Notes under the pieces: generated by a model
What the model was told of the DNA's origin: nothing
Seen by the model: only the letters and a program-made list of their open reading frames with translations
Databases searched by the model: none
From: an uncultured Clostridia bacterium
GTDB lineage: Bacteria; Bacillota; Clostridia; TANB77; CAG-508
NCBI GenBank assembly: GCA_947623595.1
Contig: CANQHC010000016.1
Span: 1-44,551, forward strand
DNA: 44,551 nt
Reading direction: 5' to 3'
Made by a program: the position numbers and the translations under genes
Part shown: piece by piece, positions 17,323 through 25,367 of the stretch
Position numbering within the stretch: position 1 is the stretch's first letter
Layout: the number at the start of each line of letters is the position of its first letter

Positions 17323-18561
17323 TTAACCAAATATTTTAAATATTGAACATGCATTAACTAAATTTAATACTGCTATAATTGCTATTATTGCAATTATATA
17401 TTTATTTTGTTTATATGTTTTGCCTACTTCACTTTCTTTATATAGTAAGTCATATTCATTTTTTAATTTCCAAAATGTAGTTTCTAAGTTTTGTGCTTGC
17501 TTGTAATATTGACCTAATGTTACTCCTGTTATATCGTTTGTTACTTCATAAATCCAATCTTTTTGTGCAAATTCTAGAAACTGTTTTTTTACCTTTTCAA
17601 ATTTTTTTGTTTTTGTGAATTGATAATTTATTTTGTTTAGATATATCTTTTGGTGTAGGTTGTATAAGAAATGATATAGTTGTACTGTTTCATATTGAAA
17701 TAATAATTGTGTATAGTTTTTTATGTTACTGGCTGATGTTAGTAGCATTGTTGTATTACTTGTGAAACCATAATATATGTATTTTTGTTTATAAGTTTTT
17801 TCTTGGCTAAGTATATTTTCATCTATTTGCTCTCCTGCTGGTTTTATGCAACAATATTTTTGAAATTCTTTTTCTATTAGTTTTATATCTGTGTTTTCGT
17901 TCCAATCTTCTATATCTAAGCAAGCATACCCATAAGTAATTAATCTGTCTGAGTCTAGATTTATTTGTTTTGCTTCTAAATTTGGTCCTACTATTTCTTC
18001 CATGAATTGGGATAGTTTTTGCATATTATCTAGTTTTTGTGTTTGTATTTTTATGTTTTCATATTCTTTGGTATGTGCTTTTTTTGAATGAATGTCTCTG
18101 AATTTATAATTGAAGTTTAGTATGTCTGAAAGTGTTGCTCCAGTATTTAGTACTGTTTTTAGCAATAGATAGCATATTCCTGTTGAAAAACATATTATTT
18201 CTATTTTTGATATATCAAAGAATATTCCTTTTTCTTCTCCTATTTTTGCGGGAATGTCTTCTTGTAGTGTGTATTCAAAGAAACAACATGGCTTTTTGCT
18301 TAAAAGGTTTGCTTGTAATTTTTTGTCCATTGTTTGATAATCTTTTAATGTTTCTTTGCTTAGATCCATTGTCCAAAACATTTTTTCTTTTATTTCTGGT
18401 AGGAAATAAGTGTCTATTTCAATATCTTTTTTTCTGTTAAATATTTTTAGTTTACATTTTTTATTTTTTAATAATCTATACAAGTAATTAGCATAGCTTT
18501 TCTGTTCTACTATGTATGGATAAATAAAATATGTATATTGATATTTTGTCTTTAGTTCCAT
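17323..18561 (-). CDS. Uncharacterised protein with C-terminal membrane segment
   Basis: 412 residues from the ATG at 18561, chosen because GGGAGGAG lies five bases upstream; an in-frame ATG ten codons earlier lacks a ribosome-binding site. I do not recognise the family. It begins with a compact region (YTYFIYPYIVEQKSY), has scattered cysteines, and a long helical stretch near 330-385 (KFEKVKKQFLEF, FWKLKNEYDLLYKE). It ends in one hydrophobic segment (about 389-408) and a short tail. The helix-then-membrane C-terminus recalls CorA-like proteins, but there is no GMN motif and only one clear segment, so I do not assign that function. It lies between a WG-repeat gene and acpS with short gaps, so it is probably co-transcribed with both. 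Confidence 0.8.
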   Translation of the reverse strand: MELKTKYQYTYFIYPYIVEQKSYANYLYRLLKNKKCKLKIFNRKKDIEIDTYFLPEIKEKMFWTMDLSKETLKDYQTMDKKLQANLLSKKPCCFFEYTLQEDIPAKIGEEKGIFFDISKIEIICFSTGICYLLLKTVLNTGATLSDILNFNYKFRDIHSKKAHTKEYENIKIQTQKLDNMQKLSQFMEEIVGPNLEAKQINLDSDRLITYGYACLDIEDWNENTDIKLIEKEFQKYCCIKPAGEQIDENILSQEKTYKQKYIYYGFTSNTTMLLTSASNIKNYTQLLFQYETVQLYHFLYNLHQKIYLNKINYQFTKTKKFEKVKKQFLEFAQKDWIYEVTNDITGVTLGQYYKQAQNLETTFWKLKNEYDLLYKESEVGKTYKQNKYIIAIIAIIAVLNLVNACSIFKIFG

Positions 18562-18616
18562 TGTTTCTCCTCCCATCCAAAAATATGACATTTTTGAATT
18601 TTCTTTTGTGTTGATT

Positions 18617-20140
18617 TTAGTCTGTATAATAATTTAAGTTTAAATCTTCTCCTCTATGCCATTTATTTATAAATTCTATTATTGTATTATTTGTTAGTGT
18701 ATATGCTGGTGTGATAACTTCTTTTCCTTTGGCGTCTATGCAACCCCACATTCCGTTCTTCTTTACACTTGCATATCCAAATTTGTTTTGTTCTTTTGCA
18801 TCATCGTATATGTAGTCTACTACAACAATTCCGTCTTTATTAACATAACCATATTTTCCGTCTTTTTTGTCTAAGAATAGTGTATTGGCAGTTAATAATT
18901 CTTTGTTGCTTTTAGGTTCAAACTTGAAGTTATAGTATTGGTATTCTCCATCTGTTCTTACTCTCATGTAACCATCTGCTGTATTGATTTCAGATAAAAT
19001 TCCTGTTAATTTAACTGTAAAATCATTTGCTATAAATTCTGTTTCTGCTTTGTTTGGTTTTACTCCTTCAAAGAAACCTGCTTCTTCTCTATATATAAGG
19101 CTTTCATATTCTGGTTTTAAAACTGTTTCTTCTGATAAATTGATAACTCCGTATTTTTTATCTTTTTCAAATATGTAGTTTTCTCCAAATGCATATTTTA
19201 TTTCGTTATATTCTGTTTTTATTTTACTTTTTCCTTCTAGTGTAATTACTCCATATTTTTTATCTTTTTTTATTATTATATTTTCTCCGTTTATTGAGAT
19301 TACTTCGTCAAATTTGTCTTTTAAATATACTTTTCCTTCTGTATCTATTATTTCCCATTTTCCGTCTTCTTTTACTACGTATTTGCTGTCTCCATAAATT
19401 TTCTTGATGTCTTGATATTTTACTTCTACTGCTTGTGTTTTGTCACGAAGTATTACACCCATTTTTTTGTTATTATCTGTTACTATATATCCATTTTCAT
19501 ATTTGTCTGAAACTGGTTCTATTTTTTGATATTCGTTTTCTAAGATGATAACTCCAATATTATCTACTAAACCTAATTTGTTGTTATTTTTTGTTATGTA
19601 ACTTTTGGTTACTCCTTTTAGTGTTTCTATTGAGTCATATTCGCATGGTAATAGTTGTTTTCCTTTAAAGTCTACTAAACCATATTTGCCATCTTTTTTT
19701 ACCAATAATACATCTGTTTCATACCATAGGTTATTATTGTTATCATAGTTTTCTAATGCTTGTACTGTTTCATAACCTGTTATTATTTCATTTTCTTTGC
19801 TGTTTATTACTTTTGTTTGATATGTGTTTTCAGTATAATCTACATTGTATGTGCATAAAAATACATCTTTTGTACTGTCTGGTATTACTATTGCTTCTTC
19901 ATATTCTGGTTTTATTATTGTTTCACCTTTTGAGTTTATAACACCCCATTTTCCATTTGTATAAACAGGAAAGTATTCTGTGGCTACTGTTTTATTTTCA
20001 TTTCCTAATTTTCCACTAAATAACTTACTAATTTCTATGATTGCCATTATTATTACTGCGAATGCAATAATTACGGCAAATACTTTCTTTAAGTTAAGTT
20101 TGGGTTTGCCTCCTTCATATCTTCTTCCTCTACTATTCAT
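18617..20140 (-). CDS. Membrane-anchored WG-repeat protein
   Basis: 507 residues. After a basic N-terminus a single hydrophobic segment (about 20-40) anchors the protein. The rest is a series of WG/KYG beta repeats of the form GKWGVINSKGE, DGKYGLVDFKGK and DKKYGVITLEGK, about ten in all and ending with NGMWGCIDAKGKEVITPAY. WG repeats are found in many Firmicutes surface or regulatory proteins, usually with unknown ligands. The topology suggests the repeats face outward. GGAGGT precedes the ATG. The terminator of the upstream beta-helix gene lies 24 bases before it, and the next gene starts 56 bases after it, so this is probably the first gene of the WG-membrane protein-acpS-tatD unit. Confidence 0.9.
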   Translation of the reverse strand: MNSRGRRYEGGKPKLNLKKVFAVIIAFAVIIMAIIEISKLFSGKLGNENKTVATEYFPVYTNGKWGVINSKGETIIKPEYEEAIVIPDSTKDVFLCTYNVDYTENTYQTKVINSKENEIITGYETVQALENYDNNNNLWYETDVLLVKKDGKYGLVDFKGKQLLPCEYDSIETLKGVTKSYITKNNNKLGLVDNIGVIILENEYQKIEPVSDKYENGYIVTDNNKKMGVILRDKTQAVEVKYQDIKKIYGDSKYVVKEDGKWEIIDTEGKVYLKDKFDEVISINGENIIIKKDKKYGVITLEGKSKIKTEYNEIKYAFGENYIFEKDKKYGVINLSEETVLKPEYESLIYREEAGFFEGVKPNKAETEFIANDFTVKLTGILSEINTADGYMRVRTDGEYQYYNFKFEPKSNKELLTANTLFLDKKDGKYGYVNKDGIVVVDYIYDDAKEQNKFGYASVKKNGMWGCIDAKGKEVITPAYTLTNNTIIEFINKWHRGEDLNLNYYTD

Positions 20141-20163
20141 ATTACCTCCAAATAAGCTAAAAA

Positions 20164-20196
20164 ATATAGTATAGCTTTTTTCTAGCTATACTATAT
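20164..20196 (-). terminator. Terminator of the beta-helix protein gene
   Basis: A perfect 12 bp stem (ATATAGTATAGC and its complement) encloses a 9-base loop and is followed by TTTTTT on the minus strand. It also overlaps a possible -10 (TATAGT) for the WG gene. Confidence 0.8.
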
Positions 20197-20263
20197 CATA
20201 TTTCTACCTATTTTTACAATAATTTTTACTAGTTTTATTGATTATTTGTGCGTTTTTATTATT

Positions 20264-21913
20264 TTAGAAATTTCTTGGTACTACTGTTTCCGATACGCTT
20301 TCTTGGCAAGTTGCTTTTCCTCCATTATTATATGCTGCATCTCCTCCTCCTGTATTTATTATTCTTACTTTTCCTGTTTCTCCTGAAATTGTTAGAGTTC
20401 CTGTTGAGTTGTTGTATATTGTTGGATCTTTTGACCAACCTTCAATTTGTATTGTTCCACTTATAATTAGTATTCCGTCATTTAATATTGTGTTACCATT
20501 CTTTCCTATAATAGTTCCTCCTACTAATGTTGACTGTGCATTTTCTTTGTTCCATATTGCATTTCCTTTTTCTCCTGTAATTTTTCCTCCTACAATATTT
20601 ATATGACCATTGCTTTGATTTATTATTGCTGGAAATGAATTTCCAGAAGAATTTATGTAATCACTTCCTGATACTTCAGCTGTACCTTTTAACTCTATTT
20701 CTCCATAATTTTCAATGCAATTACTTGATTGTGATTTTATTGTTCCTCCTGATATGTTTAAATCTGCTCCTGCATCATTTTGAATACTTGGATAATTACT
20801 TTTTCCTTCAATTGTTGCTTTTTCAGATATTTGCATTTTTCCTCCATTGTATATTGCGCTACCATCATTTCCTGTGATTGTTCCTTGTGTGATTATCATA
20901 CTAGCATTTCTACCATTTGATAGTGCATATCCTTTTTGCCCTATGATTTCTCCTCCTTTTATTTCCATTCTAGAATTTTTTTGATTTACAATTGCTGGAT
21001 ATGTTTCACCTTCATAGGTTTGATAATTACTTCCTGTAATTTTTGCATTTTCTGATATATTTACTACACCATTATTTTCTATGCATCCACTTTGTTCTGA
21101 ACTTATTTCTCCACCGACTATATTTATTACCCCTAGTTGTGAATTTATTATTGCATAATTACTTCCTTCTTTGTTACTTATTTTCGCTGTTCCTCCGATA
21201 GTAATGTTTGGATTTTCTACTTCACCACGAATACGAATTGCCGTATCATTTTCGCTTGTGACATTACCTGATTCAATAGTTAAATTACCATTTGCTTCTA
21301 TTGTTTCATATTTATTTTTAGTTCCTCTAGTTACATTTGTATAGAACATTGAAAGTGTTCCTACCTTTTTTAAGAGAATAGTTGGAGTTTGTGTGTTGAA
21401 TTCTCCTGTAACACTTCCTTCTCTAATATCTAATTTTCCTCTAATATCAATTGTAGGCTTTGTTGCATCTGCATTTTTTATCGTATTTTTCATTAAATCT
21501 AGTTTTATGTTTTGATTTTCAATTATTACTATATTTTCTTCTATGTCTTTTAATAGGAATATTTGCACTTGCTTACCATTGTCTTTTACTTCATCAATTG
21601 CTGTTTGTAATTTAGTATAAAGTTTATCTTGTATTTTAGCTACATATGGAGTTCCATCAGGGTCAGTTAAATATTCTCCGGTTTTCTCTGCTATGTTATT
21701 TAATTCTTCTTTAGGTAGTTCTATGCTTTGTTCTGTTCGTTCTGATTTGTCCCTTGCTTCTGATAATAACTTATCTTTCCCATATATCTCATATACTGTA
21801 ACTCCTGCTATTACTAGCAAAACTGTTACTGATACTATTAATGCAATCATTGTAATTCCTTTGGTTTCTACTATTACTCTTTGTTTTTCTTTTGCTTCTT
21901 TTGTATTACTCAT
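20264..21913 (-). CDS. Prepilin-like N-terminus with right-handed beta-helix
   Basis: 549 residues. KGITMIALIVSVTVLLVIAG (about 18-37) matches the prepilin-type cleavage and membrane helix seen in clostridial pilin-like proteins, though the glutamate usual at position 5 is absent. From about 150 to 530 the protein is a ladder of short repeats of the forms INIVGGEI, AIYNGGKMQIS and GGTIIGKNGN, typical of a pectate-lyase-like right-handed beta-helix. I infer a secreted or pilus-associated surface protein. Its ligand or substrate is unknown and no catalytic residues are identifiable. GGAAAGGAATG precedes the start. It begins 36 bases after spoIIE, so it may share its transcript, and it has its own terminator. 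Confidence 0.85.
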   Translation of the reverse strand: MSNTKEAKEKQRVIVETKGITMIALIVSVTVLLVIAGVTVYEIYGKDKLLSEARDKSERTEQSIELPKEELNNIAEKTGEYLTDPDGTPYVAKIQDKLYTKLQTAIDEVKDNGKQVQIFLLKDIEENIVIIENQNIKLDLMKNTIKNADATKPTIDIRGKLDIREGSVTGEFNTQTPTILLKKVGTLSMFYTNVTRGTKNKYETIEANGNLTIESGNVTSENDTAIRIRGEVENPNITIGGTAKISNKEGSNYAIINSQLGVINIVGGEISSEQSGCIENNGVVNISENAKITGSNYQTYEGETYPAIVNQKNSRMEIKGGEIIGQKGYALSNGRNASMIITQGTITGNDGSAIYNGGKMQISEKATIEGKSNYPSIQNDAGADLNISGGTIKSQSSNCIENYGEIELKGTAEVSGSDYINSSGNSFPAIINQSNGHINIVGGKITGEKGNAIWNKENAQSTLVGGTIIGKNGNTILNDGILIISGTIQIEGWSKDPTIYNNSTGTLTISGETGKVRIINTGGGDAAYNNGGKATCQESVSETVVPRNF

Positions 21914-21948
21914 TTTTTCATTCCTTTCCCAAGTGCAATTCTTCTTTT

Positions 21949-24453
21949 TTATTCTGCTTTTGGATTTTTACTGTTTATTCTTGCTACAATTACGGTCATA
22001 TCGTCTTTTTGCATTCCAAATTGATGGTCTATGGCTTCGTTTAAAATCATATTAGCTATTTGTTGTGCATCATCTATGTTAATATCTTCTAATAGATATT
22101 TTATCCAAAGCTCTTTATTTATGTATTCTTTGTTTGCTTCTATAATTCCGTCACTGCACATTACTAGTATGTCTCCATCTTCTAGGTCATAGTCATATAC
22201 TACTAAATCTGCATTTTCCAATATTCCTGTTGGTAAATTTAATGATTTTAAAAATTGTACTTCTCCTTTTCTTTTTATGAAGGTTGGACATGCTCCGTTT
22301 TTCATGAATTCTATATTACCTGCATATAAGTCTAATATTTCTATGTCAAGTGTGGCATACATGTCTTCTTCAGTATTTGCTACTAGTGTAGAGTTTATTA
22401 ATTTTAAAGATACTTCTTTATCAAACCCTGCTTTTAATAGCCTTTCTAGCATTTTTATTGCTACTTTACTGCTTTTCATTGCTTCTGGGCCAGAGCCCAT
22501 TCCGTCACTGATTGCAAGTAGATATTTTCCATCTTCTAATTTTGTTTCTACATGACTATCTCCTGAGACTGGTGAGCCTGTTTTTACTGCGCTTGCAACT
22601 CCTACTTGTAGTTTGTAGTTGTCTTCTGAATAATATGTGAATTTACATAATTCTTTTTCTTGTCTTAAACCACATTCTTGAGATTGTATTATAAATTTGT
22701 GTTCTAATACTTTTCCTAGAATTCTAGCTATTTTTTTTATGTCACAGCTTTTTCCTTCTATATCGTCGCATAATTTAGTGTATACTTCAATAAAATATCT
22801 GCCAGATGTGTTTTGTTTTATTTTTAGTTGTTGTATTTGAATTTCTTTTTGTTGTAATAATAGTTCTATTTCTTTTTTCTGAGCTTCGAATGGATCTTTG
22901 TTTTCTTGTTTTATTTCTTCTGCCATTGATGATATTGCTTTTGATACGCCGTCTAGTTGTGTTGATACATTTTTTTTGTTTTCTTCCATTTTCTTTTTCC
23001 ATATGAAGTTCATTCTGCTTATACGATATGAGTAATTTATTGCTTTTATCATTTTTGATACATCTTCTATTGCTTGAGAGTTTTTTTCTTGAAATCCTAT
23101 TATGTAATGATTATGTTCTTGGAATATTTCTACTAATTCTTTTTCTGTGATTAGGTCTTTTTTTAGTAAGTGTTTAAATATGGAGTTTACTATATTGTCT
23201 CTATTTTCTGATATATCTTCATATAAGATATTGTTTTCTAATTCATTTATATTTAATTCTAATTCGTTTGTAAATATTTCTTGGTTTGATAATTCTTGCT
23301 GTTTTAAATCTTTTTCATCTAATATTGTGCTTGCCGCTTCTTCATAACTTTTTGCTAAGTCACTTATTGCTTCTGACATGCTATTTAGTTTGAAGATTGT
23401 GTCTTCATTTTGTGTTAATGATATTCCTGTTGATTCTGGTAATAATTTATTTTTTCCGTATAAGTCTTGTATGTTTATTTCAAATTTTTTTGGTATTGCT
23501 AAAAGCCCTAGAAATGCAATTAGTATTTCTTGAAATAAGATGACTGGTACGGTATTTCCATTTGATACATATGTTAATAATACATTTCCTAGGATGAAGC
23601 CTAATACTACCCCGATTCTTCCAAGTTTGCTAAATATTCCTGCTATCATTCCTGATAGTGCATATGTTGCTAGCATTATTGGATCTCCGTTTCCTATAAT
23701 TCCTAGTACTACTCCTATGGTAATTCCTCCTGTTGCTCCTACTAGCATTCCGTTTTTCCAACCTAAAATCAAGACTATTAATATACTTAATATGTTACAT
23801 AGGCTAAAGCCAAAAATTTTGAATTCTCCTAGTGCGCATAGACTTATTGATAGTAATAGGCTTGTTCCTATTACTTCTTCTATTGAGAATACATTTTTTT
23901 TGCCTAGTTCTTTTATTATTAGTATTCCATTGGCAAAGATTTTATAGAATACGTATGCACAGATTGTTAGCATTATACTGGTTAATAAGTCATATAAATA
24001 GAATGACCTGAAAAACATTGGTATGACTTGTACTAGAAGTACTGCTATCATTAAATGTACTCCTACTCTTATTTGTTCATTGGTTTCTTCTTTTTCTTTT
24101 GGCCTTTTTAGTAATACTAATATGAAAAATACTAGGGTTGTTAGGAAATATATTAGTAAACTATTTGGCCCGAAAGAAATATATGTACCTATTAATGTGA
24201 GCACGTATACTATTCCTACTGGCATTTTGTTACTTAACATTCCTGCTAAAAAACTTATTGCAAATGGACTAATACTTAGTATTAAACTTTCTGTGCGAAA
24301 ACCTACACTTGCTATCATAATTGAAATTATATAAAGAGCAATTTTAGGTAAAGTAAATTGTTCTTTTATAATTTTTAATGTAGACTTTTTGTTATTTTCT
24401 ACTGATTCTTCATTTCTGTTTTCTTGTTGTTCTTTTTGTATATTTTGAAACAC
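21949..24453 (-). CDS. spoIIE: Stage II sporulation protein E, PP2C-type phosphatase
   Basis: 834 residues, close to the Bacillus protein. The first half (about 30-330) is a polytopic membrane domain of about ten segments. A coiled-coil regulatory region follows (about 350-590), then a PP2C phosphatase domain with AISDGMGSGPEA, MCSDGIIEA and DDMTVIVARI. SpoIIE dephosphorylates SpoIIAA, releasing sigma-F in the forespore, and takes part in polar septation. The start is GTG with GGGGTGA seven bases upstream; an out-of-frame ATG lies between. A Spo0A-box-like TGACAAA is found upstream. This is the strongest evidence that the organism sporulates. Confidence 0.97.
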   Translation of the reverse strand: MFQNIQKEQQENRNEESVENNKKSTLKIIKEQFTLPKIALYIISIMIASVGFRTESLILSISPFAISFLAGMLSNKMPVGIVYVLTLIGTYISFGPNSLLIYFLTTLVFFILVLLKRPKEKEETNEQIRVGVHLMIAVLLVQVIPMFFRSFYLYDLLTSIMLTICAYVFYKIFANGILIIKELGKKNVFSIEEVIGTSLLLSISLCALGEFKIFGFSLCNILSILIVLILGWKNGMLVGATGGITIGVVLGIIGNGDPIMLATYALSGMIAGIFSKLGRIGVVLGFILGNVLLTYVSNGNTVPVILFQEILIAFLGLLAIPKKFEINIQDLYGKNKLLPESTGISLTQNEDTIFKLNSMSEAISDLAKSYEEAASTILDEKDLKQQELSNQEIFTNELELNINELENNILYEDISENRDNIVNSIFKHLLKKDLITEKELVEIFQEHNHYIIGFQEKNSQAIEDVSKMIKAINYSYRISRMNFIWKKKMEENKKNVSTQLDGVSKAISSMAEEIKQENKDPFEAQKKEIELLLQQKEIQIQQLKIKQNTSGRYFIEVYTKLCDDIEGKSCDIKKIARILGKVLEHKFIIQSQECGLRQEKELCKFTYYSEDNYKLQVGVASAVKTGSPVSGDSHVETKLEDGKYLLAISDGMGSGPEAMKSSKVAIKMLERLLKAGFDKEVSLKLINSTLVANTEEDMYATLDIEILDLYAGNIEFMKNGACPTFIKRKGEVQFLKSLNLPTGILENADLVVYDYDLEDGDILVMCSDGIIEANKEYINKELWIKYLLEDINIDDAQQIANMILNEAIDHQFGMQKDDMTVIVARINSKNPKAE

Positions 24454-24512
24454 TTTTTCATCACCCCTACTTTTTTAAATTAAGGTTATTTTAGTACAAA
24501 CTATGCGTTTTT

Positions 24513-24519
24513 TTTGTCA
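24513..24519 (-). promoter_or_regulatory. Candidate Spo0A box upstream of spoIIE
   Basis: TGACAAA on the minus strand fits the 0A-box consensus TGWCRAA and lies about 60 bases before the GTG start. A weak -10 (TAAAAT) lies between them. spoIIE is Spo0A-controlled in known spore formers. A 7-base match in AT-rich DNA is weak evidence. Confidence 0.35.
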
Positions 24520-24749
24520 TTTTTAGGACTTAATTTAAAAAAGTTTTCTTTTTTTTTTGCCATCTTTTGTGTTTTTTTTACCTATTTTTACTTTTGATTG
24601 TTTTTATTGTATCGTAAAATTGCTAAAATTACAATATTTTAGTATTTGTTTTTATTATTTTTAGCTAATGCATTTAATCGTACAAATTGCGTTTACTTTA
24701 CAGAATTGCATTTACTTTTTCACTTGACGATTTTTAGCTAATAAGAAAA

Positions 24750-24777
24750 GTGTATGATTTTTTAATATATCATACAC
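24750..24777 (-). terminator. Terminator of the CotF-like gene
   Basis: GTGTATGAT and ATCATACAC form a perfect 9 bp stem with a 10-base loop, followed by CTTTTCTT on the minus strand. It begins 17 bases past the stop codon. Confidence 0.75.
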
Positions 24778-24794
24778 CACTATTTTTTTATTTA

Positions 24795-25040
24795 TTATTG
24801 TTGTAATTCGTTTTTTACGGTTTGTATTTCTGTTACAGTTGCTTGTTGTGCAGGTTGATAATATCCTTTTGTTTGTGCTACTTTGAATAATTCATATTGA
24901 AAACTTTCGTCACCATTTCTAATTTGTTGTAGTGTTTGCCTTAATTGCATGTTTTCTGCTTCTGAAATTGCAGTTTGATAAGCAGTTAAATCTGATTTTA
25001 CACCACTTAATATGTCATTTACCATTGTTTTTTCGTCCAT
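24795..25040 (-). CDS. Small spore coat protein, CotF-like
   Basis: 81 residues with the helical pattern of the Coat F family (VNDILSGVKSDLTAYQTAI then RQTLQQIRNGDESFQYELF and a YYQPA segment). Coat F proteins are ferritin-like helical proteins of the spore coat. AAGGAGGAAC precedes the ATG. It lies 17 bases after a second small protein of the same type, forming a pair, and is followed by its own terminator. Family assignment is by motif resemblance. Confidence 0.85.
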   Translation of the reverse strand: MDEKTMVNDILSGVKSDLTAYQTAISEAENMQLRQTLQQIRNGDESFQYELFKVAQTKGYYQPAQQATVTEIQTVKNELQQ

Positions 25041-25057
25041 GGTTTTGTTCCTCCTTT

Positions 25058-25246
25058 TTAATCATTTAAAAATGATAATAATTTTTGTTTTGTGTTTAAT
25101 GCATCTTGTGCAGATTTTGCAAACATTTGCTTAATTTGTGGGTCTACTGCTTGTGAAGAGAATGTGTTTAATTTTTGGTATGCTGTTTCATGGGCACCTA
25201 TTAGATGTCTTAGGTGTTGTAATTCTAATTGATTTAAGTTTGACAT
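25058..25246 (-). CDS. Small spore coat-like helical protein
   Basis: 62 residues from the ATG at 25246, chosen because AAAGGGAGG lies just upstream; an in-frame ATG 18 codons earlier has no such site. The protein is helical (QLELQHLRHLIGAHETAYQK and QMFAKSAQDALNTKQKLL) and resembles the short Coat F-related proteins that often precede cotF in clostridia. It is probably co-transcribed with the next gene. Confidence 0.75.
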   Translation of the reverse strand: MSNLNQLELQHLRHLIGAHETAYQKLNTFSSQAVDPQIKQMFAKSAQDALNTKQKLLSFLND

Positions 25247-25325
25247 TTTTATCCTCCCTTTCTTTAGATTATTTGTTGGTATTATGTGCTTTTTTTTCAT
25301 GTTTTATACAATGTTTTTTAGAAAA

Positions 25326-25358
25326 AAATAAAATGGTCAAATATTAACCATTTTATTT
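25326..25358 (-). terminator. Terminator of the pcrA operon
   Basis: A perfect 12 bp stem (AAATAAAATGGT and its complement) encloses a 9-base loop, ten bases past the pcrA stop. A/T tracts on both sides would let it work in either direction. Confidence 0.8.
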
Positions 25359-25367
25359 TTATGATTT

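Larger units (their letters stand above)
24454..24794. other. Gene-free spoIIE upstream region
   Basis: AT-rich and without a gene. On the minus strand it holds a Spo0A-box-like site, a 14-base imperfect direct repeat (24685-24698 and 24704-24717, reading AAGTAAAYGCAATT on the minus strand) and, at its far end, the terminator of the coat gene. Confidence 0.5.

Noticed and set aside
17323..18561. CorA-type magnesium channel
   Set aside because: The C-terminal helix and hydrophobic end resemble one, but there is no GMN motif and only one clear membrane segment.
22787..23002. Arginine/lysine-rich frame inside spoIIE
   Set aside because: It is a shifted reading of the spoIIE coiled-coil; spoIIE itself is intact.
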